Assembly (NCBI RefSeq): GCF_005843925.1
Contig: NZ_VCBC01000008.1
Coordinates: forward strand, 160,833 to 224,832
DNA from: Thalassotalea litorea
Lineage (GTDB): Bacteria; Pseudomonadota; Gammaproteobacteria; Enterobacterales; Alteromonadaceae
DNA length: 64,000 nt
Direction: 5' to 3'
Position 1 is the first letter of the stretch, and each line of letters starts with the position of its first letter. The position numbers were made by a program, and so were the translations under genes. Below, in pieces: positions 37,364 to 45,513 of the stretch. The notes below the pieces were generated by a model. It had not been told where the DNA came from. It saw only the letters and a program-made list of their open reading frames with translations, and did not search any database.

Positions 37364-37526
37364 TACCAATCACATTAGATTATTGCTCACTCGTTGGGAG
37401 TTAACCAGAGGCCCATTTACGGCCCTATATTTCATTAATATAGAATGACTATATCAATACAATCTATGTTGTAAATGAAGCTCTGGCCTAACTCTGAGTT
37501 GTGCACAAACTTATTGTGATTGGTAT
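37363..37526. repeat. MITE-like element with 12-bp terminal inverted repeats
   Basis: ATACCAATCACA at 37363-37374 and TGTGATTGGTAT at 37515-37526 are exact inverted repeats bounding a 164-base non-coding block. ATACCAAT-ended repeats are common in Alteromonadales genomes (general knowledge). No coding sequence is present. The remaining 37527-37679 contains the promoter region of the next gene; I see no strong signal there. Confidence 0.65.
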
Positions 37527-37679
37527 AACATTTTGAAAATTTTGAAATAACTGATAGTTTAGTAACCATAATTGGGTTTTTCACATTGATAAACCATAAT
37601 TAACGGTTGAAATGGGGGGTAAATAGCGTATATTTGCCCCGATTTTTATTAAGCAGCAAACGAAGTTGCAGGAAACATT

Positions 37680-38357
37680 ATGTCTGCCAATAATATTCTG
37701 GGTGTATTTGCAAAATCACCTTTAAAACCACTAGAACAGCACGTAAATACAGTTTACAAGTGCGCTAAGTTACTTCCTTCACTTTTCACCGCTTGTGCCG
37801 ATGATGACTGGTCTAAAGCCGAAGACATTCGCAAAGAAATTTCCTCCTTGGAAAGAGACGCGGACCAGCTAAAACGTAAAATCCGTATTGAAATTCCTGG
37901 CGGGATATTTATGCCAGTGCAACGTACTGACTTGCTTGAGCTTGTTAGTCAACAGGATAAAATGGCCAATAAATCGAAAGATATTGCCGGTCGGATCCTG
38001 GGACGCAAGATTACCATCCCCAAAGAGCTTGCCAGTGATTTTGATGCGTACTTGTCCCGATGCCTGGATGCGATTAAACAAGCGGCCAAAGCAATAAATG
38101 AAATGGATGAATTACTTGAAGCCGGTTTTGGTGGTCGTGAGTTGGATTTTGTTGAGACGATGATCCTCGAATTAGATTCAATTGAAGATGATACCGATGT
38201 AATGCAAATTAAATTACGTCAGGGGTTATTGGCGATTGAGAAAAATATGAATGCGGTCGATGTCATATTTTTATACCAAATTATTGAATGGGTTGGCGAC
38301 TTAGCCGACATCGCTGAGCGTGTAGGCGCTCGCTTAGAAATCATGTTAGCAAGATAA
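37680..38357 (+). CDS. DUF47 / PhoU-like phosphate transport regulator (TIGR00153)
   Basis: 225-aa helical cytoplasmic protein of the DUF47 family (FAKSPLKPLEQHVNTVYKCAKLL ... DADQLKRKIRIEIPGGIFMPVQRTDLLELVSQQDKMANKSKDIAG ... IIEWVGDLADIAERVGARLEIMLAR). These proteins pair with PiT transporters and are thought to regulate them. The transporter gene starts 18 bases downstream. Confidence 0.92.
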   Translation: MSANNILGVFAKSPLKPLEQHVNTVYKCAKLLPSLFTACADDDWSKAEDIRKEISSLERDADQLKRKIRIEIPGGIFMPVQRTDLLELVSQQDKMANKSKDIAGRILGRKITIPKELASDFDAYLSRCLDAIKQAAKAINEMDELLEAGFGGRELDFVETMILELDSIEDDTDVMQIKLRQGLLAIEKNMNAVDVIFLYQIIEWVGDLADIAERVGARLEIMLAR

Positions 38358-38375
38358 TTAGAAGGTTTCGTAGTA

Positions 38376-39641
38376 ATGGATATTATAGCTAATTATGGAA
38401 CCATGTTGGTTCTGGTTGCCGCCGCCGTCGGCTTTTTTATGGCATGGGGTATTGGTGCCAACGACGTTGCGAACGCAATGGGTACCTCCGTTGGCTCGAA
38501 AGCGCTAACCATTAAACAAGCAATTATCATTGCGATGATTTTTGAGTTTGCCGGTGCTTATCTGGCCGGTGGTGAGGTGACCTCAACCATACGTAAAGGC
38601 ATCATTGATGCCAGTTACTTTACCGACATTCCTGAACAACTGGTTTACGGAATGATTTCGGCCTTGTTTGCCGCAGCGACCTGGCTCTTAGTCGCTTCTT
38701 ACCTCGGTTGGCCAGTATCTACTACACACTCCATCGTCGGTGCCATTATTGGATTCTCCGCAATTGGTGTCGGCGTAGAAACCGTTGCCTGGGACAAAGT
38801 ATTAGGCATTATTGGTAGTTGGATTGTAACGCCATTAATTGCTGGTGTGTTTGCTTTCATTATCTTTAATAGTGCACAGAAACTGATTTTTGATACGGAC
38901 AAGCCGGTAGAGCAGGCCAAACGTTGGGTTCCTTTTTATATGTTCCTGGCGGGTTTTGTGCTTTCTTTGGTAACCATCAAGAAAGGTTTGAAACACATAG
39001 GTATGGAAATTGGCAGTGTTGAAGGTTACCTGTACGCAATTGTGGTTGCGTTAGCGGTTGCGCTAGTGGGTAAATTCTTTATCTCTCGTCTTGATTTGAA
39101 CGTCAAAGCTGACCGTCGAGCCCAATACATCAATGTTGAAAAAGTCTTTGCGGTACTGATGGTCATTACCGCCTGTTGTATGGCATTTGCTCATGGTTCA
39201 AACGACGTAGCAAACGCGATCGGCCCATTAGCCGCAGTTGTTAGTATTGTGAATAACAATGGTGAAATTGCTTCTAAAGCGGCGCTTGCTTGGTGGATTT
39301 TACCATTGGGTGGATTAGGGATCGTTGCCGGCCTTGCTATTTTTGGTCATCGCGTTATCGCCACCATAGGTAAGGGCATTACCCATTTAACCCCTAGTCG
39401 TGGTTTTGCAGCCGAACTAGCGGCAGCTTGTACCGTTGTTGTTGCTTCAGGTACCGGCTTACCAATCTCAACGACACAAACACTTGTTGGTGCTGTTTTG
39501 GGTGTAGGTATGGCCCGAGGTATTGCTGCGATTAATATGGGCGTTGTCCGCAATATCGTTGTTTCCTGGGTGATCACTCTGCCAGTCGGTGCAACATTAT
39601 CGATAATGTTCTTCTGGATGATTAAAGGCGCACTAAGCTAA
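38376..39641 (+). CDS. PiT-family inorganic phosphate transporter
   Basis: 421-aa inner-membrane symporter. The duplicated PiT signatures are clear: GANDVANAMGTSVGSKALT near the N-terminus and AHGSNDVANAIGPLAAV in the second half, each followed by the paired motif (STTHSIVGAIIG / STTQTLVGAVLGVG). About ten TM segments. Low-affinity phosphate uptake. The operon with DUF47, adjacent to the high-affinity pst genes, groups both phosphate systems. Confidence 0.95.
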   Translation: MDIIANYGTMLVLVAAAVGFFMAWGIGANDVANAMGTSVGSKALTIKQAIIIAMIFEFAGAYLAGGEVTSTIRKGIIDASYFTDIPEQLVYGMISALFAAATWLLVASYLGWPVSTTHSIVGAIIGFSAIGVGVETVAWDKVLGIIGSWIVTPLIAGVFAFIIFNSAQKLIFDTDKPVEQAKRWVPFYMFLAGFVLSLVTIKKGLKHIGMEIGSVEGYLYAIVVALAVALVGKFFISRLDLNVKADRRAQYINVEKVFAVLMVITACCMAFAHGSNDVANAIGPLAAVVSIVNNNGEIASKAALAWWILPLGGLGIVAGLAIFGHRVIATIGKGITHLTPSRGFAAELAAACTVVVASGTGLPISTTQTLVGAVLGVGMARGIAAINMGVVRNIVVSWVITLPVGATLSIMFFWMIKGALS

Positions 39642-39665
39642 TTCTTTAATTTTTCCAATATCAAG

Positions 39666-39692
39666 CCGGAGCCATTGTCTCCGGTTTTTTTT
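39666..39692 (+). terminator. Terminator of the DUF47-PiT operon
   Basis: Stem CCGGAG / CTCCGG with a 7-base loop and eight T residues, 25 bases after the transporter stop. Confidence 0.85.
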
Positions 39693-39838
39693 GTCCTGGC
39701 AAAAGTAAAAAACGATTTTCAACAAGAAGTTTTTGTCATTTGCGTGCTACTTTAAGACATAAACCCATGCTTGCAGGTTGCGACCCCTGATTTTTCTGCA
39801 TACATTTATATAACTGAGAAACAATAAGTTGATTGTCC

Positions 39839-41272
39839 ATGTTGTTACGCAAACCGCGTAGGGTTTGTCAGACAATGGCCATGATGTTATTGACATGCAG
39901 CAGCGTCAATTTATGGGCAGCGCCCGACTCACTCGACGAAAATACTATCCAAACACAAAACCTTTTAAGTACCGATGATGCAGGCTCAAATTCGGTTGAC
40001 AGCGATATCTATGTAGAGCGCATCACCAATTCGGCCTGGGAAGAGAAGGTTCCGCTAGAAGGCTTTTATGATGACCCATTTCAAGTCTCTATTTTTTCAC
40101 CGCAACATGGTGAAGATAAAGAACGCCTGTGGTCGCAAACCAAATCGATATTTATTTATGGATTTGGTGTCGTCGGGTTTATTGCTCTGTTACCCGACGA
40201 TATCTCTAACTGGGATAAAGAAGGCGAGTTATTGCAAAAATGGCGGGACAATGTACGCGAAGGGCCCGTATGGGACCGCGATGTTTTTTGGATAAATTAT
40301 ATTGGTCACCCATACTCGGGTGGTATCTATTATCAAGTTGCCCGTAAGTCGGGATATCGACAATGGGATGCTTTCGTGTATTCCGCACTAATGTCGACAT
40401 TTTACTGGGAGTACGGCGTAGAAGCCTTTGCGGAAACGCCTTCGATTCAAGATTTGGTGGTTACACCCGTGCTGGGTTGGGCGATGGGTGAATGGATGCA
40501 TCAAACGGAGCGAAATATCCGATTGGGAGATGGTAAAGTCTGGGGATCCGAGGGGCTTGGTACGCTATCCTTATGGATGTTGGATCCCGTGGATTCACTG
40601 GGGCGAGGGGTTAATCAGATGTTTAACCGCGAGATATTTAAAGCCGGTACCGGTTTTGTGAACTACCGACCGCAACTGGTTCAGGCAGAAGGTGAAGCAG
40701 GGTTGCTGCAGGAAAATCAGTGGCAAGTACAAATGCATTTTCAGTTTGGCGACGGTAAGCCACTGCGATCAACACCCACGCCTCAATATTACCAGTTCAG
40801 TCGTGATCCTATCGATTACAGCATGATCGGTATCGGACTTGGCTCTGGATATGCCTGGCTTGACGACATTTGGCAAGTGGAAGACGATCCATTTGCAGAA
40901 TTTAGTATTGGCCTGTATTTTACGAATCGTTATTCCGCTCGCCTTAACTATGCACGCGCGCATTTTCAGGAACTTTCAAGCGGTGAAGATTTGACCTATG
41001 AAAACTATAGTGTGAGTGGACAATACTATTTTCGTCCTGATACGGGGTTTCGGCCTTATGTTACCGCGGGTATCGGTGAAATGCTTCGTGATCAGGACCG
41101 AGATTTAAAGTCGTTCTACAGTCATGCTGGGGTAGGGGTGCACATGAAGCTTAATAATAATCTTGCCATTCAAACGGATATCGCTCGATACTTTTCCACT
41201 CGATTAGATACCCAGGAAGACATCTTCCGGTTTAGCCTGATATACCGTTTAGGGAAGGGCAACTGGCGCTAG
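39839..41272 (+). CDS. DUF3943 outer-membrane protein
   Basis: 477-aa exported protein (signal peptide ~1-28 ending LWAAP). Residues ~90-260 match DUF3943 (FWINYIGHPYSGGIYYQVARKSGYRQWDAFVYSALMSTFYWEYGVEAFAETPSIQDLVVTPVLGW). The C-terminal ~150 residues alternate hydrophobic and polar like an outer-membrane beta-barrel (GIGLGSGYAWL ... FRFSLIYRLGKGNWR). ATG 39839 is preferred over the TTG two codons earlier. Function unknown. Monocistronic; the 289 bases after it hold no gene. Confidence 0.75.
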   Translation: MLLRKPRRVCQTMAMMLLTCSSVNLWAAPDSLDENTIQTQNLLSTDDAGSNSVDSDIYVERITNSAWEEKVPLEGFYDDPFQVSIFSPQHGEDKERLWSQTKSIFIYGFGVVGFIALLPDDISNWDKEGELLQKWRDNVREGPVWDRDVFWINYIGHPYSGGIYYQVARKSGYRQWDAFVYSALMSTFYWEYGVEAFAETPSIQDLVVTPVLGWAMGEWMHQTERNIRLGDGKVWGSEGLGTLSLWMLDPVDSLGRGVNQMFNREIFKAGTGFVNYRPQLVQAEGEAGLLQENQWQVQMHFQFGDGKPLRSTPTPQYYQFSRDPIDYSMIGIGLGSGYAWLDDIWQVEDDPFAEFSIGLYFTNRYSARLNYARAHFQELSSGEDLTYENYSVSGQYYFRPDTGFRPYVTAGIGEMLRDQDRDLKSFYSHAGVGVHMKLNNNLAIQTDIARYFSTRLDTQEDIFRFSLIYRLGKGNWR

Positions 41273-41561
41273 TGGTACGGTGAGTTGCCTGTTATTCGTT
41301 GTCTTACCAGCGCGAGATTGTTCGGCTCTTCCTTACGACCTCGATCCGATTGTCTTACTTATGGCAATATCAAGTTCGGTTTTCTTTTAGTAACCAATTG
41401 AAATTCAGCTAAAATTTTCGATGGATTAATGATCCATTGTTATTTCCAATCATTATTCAAATCTGCTTCAATAAAAATTGAAATAAATTCAAACTATTTT
41501 CGCCTCCGTTACGACTATAAAGGGAAAATATCCGGTAAAACCAGTAAACAGGGAACTTTTT

Positions 41562-42110
41562 GTGTTTGAGAGAAGCGATGAAACACTGATTAAACAAGCA
41601 CTAAAAGGCAAGAAAAACGCCTGGGTGCAATTGGTCAGACGCTATGAAAAGAGTATCTACAACTATGCGTTACGCATGGTCGGGCACCCGGATGACGCGA
41701 TGGATCTAATGCAAGAGATTTTTATTGCGGTGTTTCGCAACCTAGGCAGTTTTCGTGGCGATGCCAAATTTAAAAATTGGCTGTATCGTATCGCCCACTA
41801 TCGGTGTATTGAGTTCTATCGTCGCAAACGCCCCAACCAATCATTGGATGATGCTCCTGGAGAATATGAAGCTGAAATTGAACAGCAACCAGAGCAGCAA
41901 TTGCATCAAAGTCAGCAGGCATTAGCACTGGCTAACGCAATGCGGATATTGCCAGTAAATCAGAGAACCGTCGTCGAGCTCAAATTTTTTCAGCACTTTA
42001 CCTTCGACGAAATTGCCCATCAGCTGGGGATTTCTAGCAACACCGTAAAATCTCGTTTGTATAGCGCATTAGATAAATTAAAGAATGAATTGGAGATTGA
42101 TTATGTCTGA
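41562..42110 (+). CDS. ECF-type RNA polymerase sigma factor
   Basis: 182-aa sigma-70 family factor with region 2 (YEKSIYNYALRMVGHPDDAMDLMQEIFIAVFRNLGSFRGDAKFKNWLYRIAHYRCIEFYRR) and region 4 (LPVNQRTVVELKFFQHFTFDEIAHQLGISSNTVKSRLYSALDKL). It starts at GTG 41562 behind AGGGA. Its last bases overlap the next gene by 8 (coupled translation), which encodes the probable anti-sigma factor. Target promoters unknown; envelope stress is the usual theme for this organisation. Confidence 0.92.
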   Translation: MFERSDETLIKQALKGKKNAWVQLVRRYEKSIYNYALRMVGHPDDAMDLMQEIFIAVFRNLGSFRGDAKFKNWLYRIAHYRCIEFYRRKRPNQSLDDAPGEYEAEIEQQPEQQLHQSQQALALANAMRILPVNQRTVVELKFFQHFTFDEIAHQLGISSNTVKSRLYSALDKLKNELEIDYV

Positions 42111-42789
42111 GAAGGAACAATTATTTCAGGCCTGGCTCGATGGCACATTGAGCGAGCAACAAAGTCAGCGACTCGAAGAGTTGGCGATGGAGGATGAGTC
42201 TCTCAAAGGTCACTTAGCAACCGCCAGACATATAGAGCAGCAGGTTCATGGCTATGAAGAGCAAACGCCGCCAAACTGGGACCCGAGTGCCATGATGGCA
42301 GAGACGAAAACTCCTTGGTGGCAGTGGTCAGGACTTTCAATAACGTCTATGGCTTGCTCTTGTTTTGCCATTGCATTGGTGTTGTTTAATGTGCAAATCA
42401 CCTCACAACAGGATGGTTTTGCCATTACCTTTGGCGCCGCTAACCCCAACAATTCAGATCAAAAAATTGAGGCTTTATTCGATCAACGTCTGCAACAATT
42501 TGCCGCGGAGCAGGAAATTGTCTTGGCCAACTATGTCTCAGATTTTAAAGATCAACAGCAGGCCAATAATCTTCAACTTGCGGGGTATCTATTAACCGCG
42601 ACTCGGCAAGAGCGTCAGGAAGACATGTCGCATTTTGTTCAGTATGTAAATGAGCAGCGCAGTGAGGATGTATTGGATAATAAACTCAAATATCAACGGT
42701 TGGAATATGCGTTACAGGCCCAGGCATTAAAACAAGATGTCGGTCAGCAGCAATTTCAGCAAACAAATTTCAACGAAGAGGATGAATAA
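42103..42789 (+). CDS. Probable membrane anti-sigma factor
   Basis: 228-aa protein with a cytoplasmic N-terminus (~1-75: SEKEQLFQAWLDGTLSEQQSQRLEELAMEDESLKGHLATARHIEQQV), one TM helix (~85-108) and a periplasmic Gln-rich coiled-coil tail. It lacks the HxxxCxxC zinc motif of the ZAS class. I start at ATG 42103; the frame continues six codons upstream inside the sigma gene, but that start has no advantage. It sits between the sigma gene and a periplasmic coiled-coil protein, with a 1-base gap to the latter. Confidence 0.75.
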   Translation: MSEKEQLFQAWLDGTLSEQQSQRLEELAMEDESLKGHLATARHIEQQVHGYEEQTPPNWDPSAMMAETKTPWWQWSGLSITSMACSCFAIALVLFNVQITSQQDGFAITFGAANPNNSDQKIEALFDQRLQQFAAEQEIVLANYVSDFKDQQQANNLQLAGYLLTATRQERQEDMSHFVQYVNEQRSEDVLDNKLKYQRLEYALQAQALKQDVGQQQFQQTNFNEEDE

Positions 42790-42790
42790 A

Positions 42791-43714
42791 ATGAATAAGT
42801 TAAAAAAAGCGGTACTGCCTCTGGCGTTGTCTGTGATCAGTGCGATAGCCTGCAACACCGTAAACGCAAACGAAAACGAATACCAAAGCCTGAGTAAGCA
42901 AATCGACATTATGGAAGACATCTTCACCAGCGCGATTAAAAACAGTGGTGACAGTAAATCCATTGGGCTTATGGGCATTGAGTCGATGTATTTGGCAAAT
43001 CAAGGGGTCGTATTCACCGTAAAATCACAACGCAATTATAAGTTTTCAGGGTTTACGGTGCCGATGCCAGTCGTACCGGTTGCGCCATTAGCGCCCGCAG
43101 GATTTGAAGACAGCGAGTTGTTTGGAGAAGATTTACAAGACGTGATTGATGAAGCGATGGAAGAAGCCGCTGTGGCGATGGAAATGGCTCAGGATCATAT
43201 GCGAGCGGATGTTGAGCGCCAACGTCAGCTCAGAGAATTAGAGCGAGAGTTAGCCTACGAGTTGCGTGACATTGAGCGTGAAAATCGCGATTTGGCCTAT
43301 AAAAAACGGACTATTGATAAAGATGAATTAAAAGAGATTGAACAGGAGACGGCAAAGCTTGAGCAACGTAAAAAGCGGGTACTGGAGCAGAAACAGGATT
43401 TATCGAAGCGTGCCAATGCGTTAAAGGCTGAGCAAGAAAAAGAAGTTGCCAAACAACGTCAACAACAACAGGCGTATTTTAATAGTCTAGAAGCAAACCT
43501 AAGCGAAGTTTTATGTACTTATGGTGGCGGACTAAAATCGTTACCCGGTGATGAACATGTGTCGTTAATCATTAAGGATGCGGCGGTAACCAAAGCGAGT
43601 CGTGGTAATCGCGATCGGGTACTGGTATTTTCTAAGTCTGACATCAAGAAATGCTTAACCGAGTCAATTGATGCCAAAACACTTTTGGAAACGGCGACTC
43701 GCTATCAAATATAA
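42791..43714 (+). CDS. Periplasmic coiled-coil protein of a sigma/anti-sigma operon
   Basis: 307-aa exported protein (signal peptide ~1-26, cleavage after NTVNA). A long, highly charged coiled coil (~115-235: RQLRELERELAYELRDIERENRDLAYKKR...) is followed by a small globular C-terminal region (LCTYGGGLKSLPGDEHVSLIIKDA). No family name recognised. As third gene of the operon it may be the periplasmic sensor or effector acting with the anti-sigma factor; this is inference. Confidence 0.7.
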   Translation: MNKLKKAVLPLALSVISAIACNTVNANENEYQSLSKQIDIMEDIFTSAIKNSGDSKSIGLMGIESMYLANQGVVFTVKSQRNYKFSGFTVPMPVVPVAPLAPAGFEDSELFGEDLQDVIDEAMEEAAVAMEMAQDHMRADVERQRQLRELERELAYELRDIERENRDLAYKKRTIDKDELKEIEQETAKLEQRKKRVLEQKQDLSKRANALKAEQEKEVAKQRQQQQAYFNSLEANLSEVLCTYGGGLKSLPGDEHVSLIIKDAAVTKASRGNRDRVLVFSKSDIKKCLTESIDAKTLLETATRYQI

Positions 43715-44056
43715 CGTCTGTTTAAGTGAATTTGGACCATTAATATGTGCGGGTATTGAATTACCCGCAAGTTGAAGCGATAAACGAAAAACGCCACTCC
43801 GAGCACACAATCAAAGGTTGTTCCTGGCACGCGAGTCCAACGTCGCTTCGAGTACGCTGATGTCATCAGCTCCGAGGACACACTGTTTCGAGGGAAAAGA
43901 ACAACCACTATGAGTCATTCCCTGACACTACAGGGAATCTATCACCACCGGTATAGAAAACCATCATCCTGGCCTCAGAGCCGGGTCTATCCAAAGACAT
44001 GGCGGGATGACACTCATGAATCAAGGCAGTGACATATTCAGACACCGCATTAAAAC
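43715..44056. repeat. Non-coding stretch with GTCATTCCC-type palindromic repeat
   Basis: Between two convergent units. It contains GAGTCATTCCCTGACACTACAGGGAATC (positions ~43914-43941), with CATTCCCTG paired to CAGGGAATC, and a second GGCGGGATGACACTCATGAA arm near 44001-44020, resembling dispersed GTCATTCCC repeats of other proteobacteria. No coding sequence is supported. Confidence 0.4.
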
Positions 44057-44084
44057 AAAGGCCAGTCTAGAGACTGGCCTTTTG
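44057..44084. terminator. Bidirectional terminator
   Basis: 11-bp stem AAAGGCCAGTC / GACTGGCCTTT with a 4-base loop, flanked by A and T runs on either side, between the convergent coiled-coil gene and the RcnB-like gene. Confidence 0.75.
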
Positions 44085-44144
44085 TCATTCCGTTGCATCG
44101 AAATTTTACGCGTATTTAGTACTTTATTATTCGGTACTCAGGTA

Positions 44145-44459
44145 TCAATTGAGAATTTCTACGATTTCTCGCGAAGCTTCGATTAAACGAATTAACTTGC
44201 CGTCAATTCTTACCGTAACGATACCTCGGGTATCCATAGGAACGATGATATCGCGGTGGCGATACACGTCGCGACTAAGGATTTCACCGGGTATCAGCTT
44301 TTTCTGCCAACCTGGTGGCAAACCTTTACCTTGCTTGACTTTCTTTTCAAGGCCCTTAGGTAAGGTATTATCAGATTTGTCATTTTTCGCGTGTGCACTG
44401 CTGACTATCGTACAAACAACCGTAGCCAAAACCAGATTTAAAGGATTTATTTTTATCAT
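44145..44459 (-). CDS. Small periplasmic RcnB-like protein
   Basis: 104 aa with a signal peptide (~1-24, cleavage after SSAHA) and a Lys/Gly/Pro-rich segment (LPKGLEKKVKQGKGLPPGWQKKLIPGEIL) like RcnB/YohN-type proteins, then a short beta-rich tail. The family's founder affects nickel/cobalt homeostasis, but such short homologs are uncharacterised. It lies 1 base downstream of a lipoprotein gene. Confidence 0.6.
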   Translation of the reverse strand: MIKINPLNLVLATVVCTIVSSAHAKNDKSDNTLPKGLEKKVKQGKGLPPGWQKKLIPGEILSRDVYRHRDIIVPMDTRGIVTVRIDGKLIRLIEASREIVEILN

Positions 44460-44460
44460 G

Positions 44461-44832
44461 TTAACTTTCCTGTGACTGTTGGTTGGATGCCATTATTTTA
44501 TTTAATGTAATGCCGAGTAAACCTTTACCTTGTTGCAAGGTGTTTTCATTGACGATTTTCCACACTTGCTCTTCTTTGCCGATTCGAAATACTAAGTATT
44601 TATCGCCACCACGTTCGCGCACACTGACTTCGTCGTAATAGGTGCGTTTTCCTTCTTTTTCGATGAAGTCTTCACCAATAATGATATTAGGTACCTGAAT
44701 GGCATCGGCAAAGGCATTAACAAATTCATTGTTGGATGCACTTTTGATTTGGTATTCACCTTCATAACCATGCCCACAACCCCATAACATAGCGCAGGTT
44801 ACAATGCAGGTTAGCAATTGCTTTAGTTTCAT
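44461..44832 (-). CDS. Hypothetical lipoprotein
   Basis: 123 aa. Lipoprotein signal with lipobox MLWGC (Cys19), then a small domain (YEGEYQIKSASNNEFVNAFADAI ... GKRTYYDEVSVRERGGDKYLVFRIGKEEQVWKIVNENTLQQG). No family recognised. Co-directional with, and 115 bases downstream of, bamE (which has its own hairpin), and 1 base upstream of the RcnB-like gene. Confidence 0.6.
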   Translation of the reverse strand: MKLKQLLTCIVTCAMLWGCGHGYEGEYQIKSASNNEFVNAFADAIQVPNIIIGEDFIEKEGKRTYYDEVSVRERGGDKYLVFRIGKEEQVWKIVNENTLQQGKGLLGITLNKIMASNQQSQES

Positions 44833-44916
44833 TTCTTAGATCCTGACGGTTAAGTTTATTGTTCATCTACAGCACAGGTAACTGTGCAGATGCAGTTTTA
44901 TTTGGGGGGCAAATTG

Positions 44917-44941
44917 ACCGGTATCCAGACAGGATACCGGT
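44917..44941 (-). terminator. Hairpin after bamE
   Basis: Perfect 10-bp stem ACCGGTATCC / GGATACCGGT with a 5-base loop, 7 bases beyond the bamE stop; a short T-containing tail follows on the minus strand. Confidence 0.7.
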
Positions 44942-44947
44942 TAAAAA

Positions 44948-45298
44948 TTATTGAATCGGTGTGTAAAAGCTCTCTGGTAATTCAAAATCACCTTCTGCGT
45001 TCGTCAGAGTATCGTTCTCAAACGTCAACACCAGTTTCTTTTGCGAGTTAAAGGCTTCATTTCGACCAGATTTAAAGTCGTATACGTAATACCAGTTATT
45101 GTCGTTAAACGCATCAACGACAACTGGATTTCCGAGCACAAATTTTACTTGCTCTTTGGTCATGCCGACCTGCAGCTTGTCAATTTGCTTTTGCTCAATA
45201 TAGTTCCCCTGGGGAACATCAATTCGATATACACAACCTGAGGCAAACGTGGTGGCCAATCCTAGCAAAATGCTAAGCGATAAAGCACGAGATCTCAT
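44948..45298 (-). CDS. bamE: Outer-membrane protein assembly factor BamE
   Basis: 116-aa lipoprotein (lipobox FASGC, Cys22) of the SmpA/OmlA family. It shows VYRIDVPQGNYIEQKQIDKLQVGMTKEQVKFVLGNPVVVDAFNDNNWYYVY, including the conserved QGN and GMTxxQVxxxLG segments. It supports BamD in the beta-barrel assembly machine. Location downstream of recN matches the E. coli order. Confidence 0.95.
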   Translation of the reverse strand: MRSRALSLSILLGLATTFASGCVYRIDVPQGNYIEQKQIDKLQVGMTKEQVKFVLGNPVVVDAFNDNNWYYVYDFKSGRNEAFNSQKKLVLTFENDTLTNAEGDFELPESFYTPIQ

Positions 45299-45451
45299 TA
45301 ATTATTATTCCTTAACGACTGCAGCCTTACTTCTATACCATTCAGTGTCTCGCAAAGTGTTTATCATCTGCGACGATATGGTATTACTGCCATGGATAAT
45401 AACTAAGGGACAGTGCAGATTAAAGGCTTTTTACGAATTTTTTAGCGATTT

Positions 45452-45499
45452 ATCCCGATAAAACAAATTCGGACACGAGTCAGACTTACTTATCGGGAT
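45452..45499 (-). terminator. Stem-loop after recN
   Basis: ATCCCGATA / TATCGGGAT arms separated by ~30 bases, 15 bases beyond the recN stop and flanked by AT-rich tracts. The large loop makes this a weaker candidate. Confidence 0.45.
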
Positions 45500-45513
45500 T
45501 TTTATATGACCTT

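Noticed and set aside
37363..37526. Considered as a CRISPR-like repeat or small RNA gene
   Set aside because: Only two inverted copies at the ends, no spacers, no promoter-terminator pair; a MITE-like element fits better.
41552..41580. GGAACTT resembling an RpoE-type -35 box just before the ECF sigma gene
   Set aside because: It overlaps the ribosome-binding region and start codon, so a promoter there could not transcribe the full gene; no matching -10 follows.
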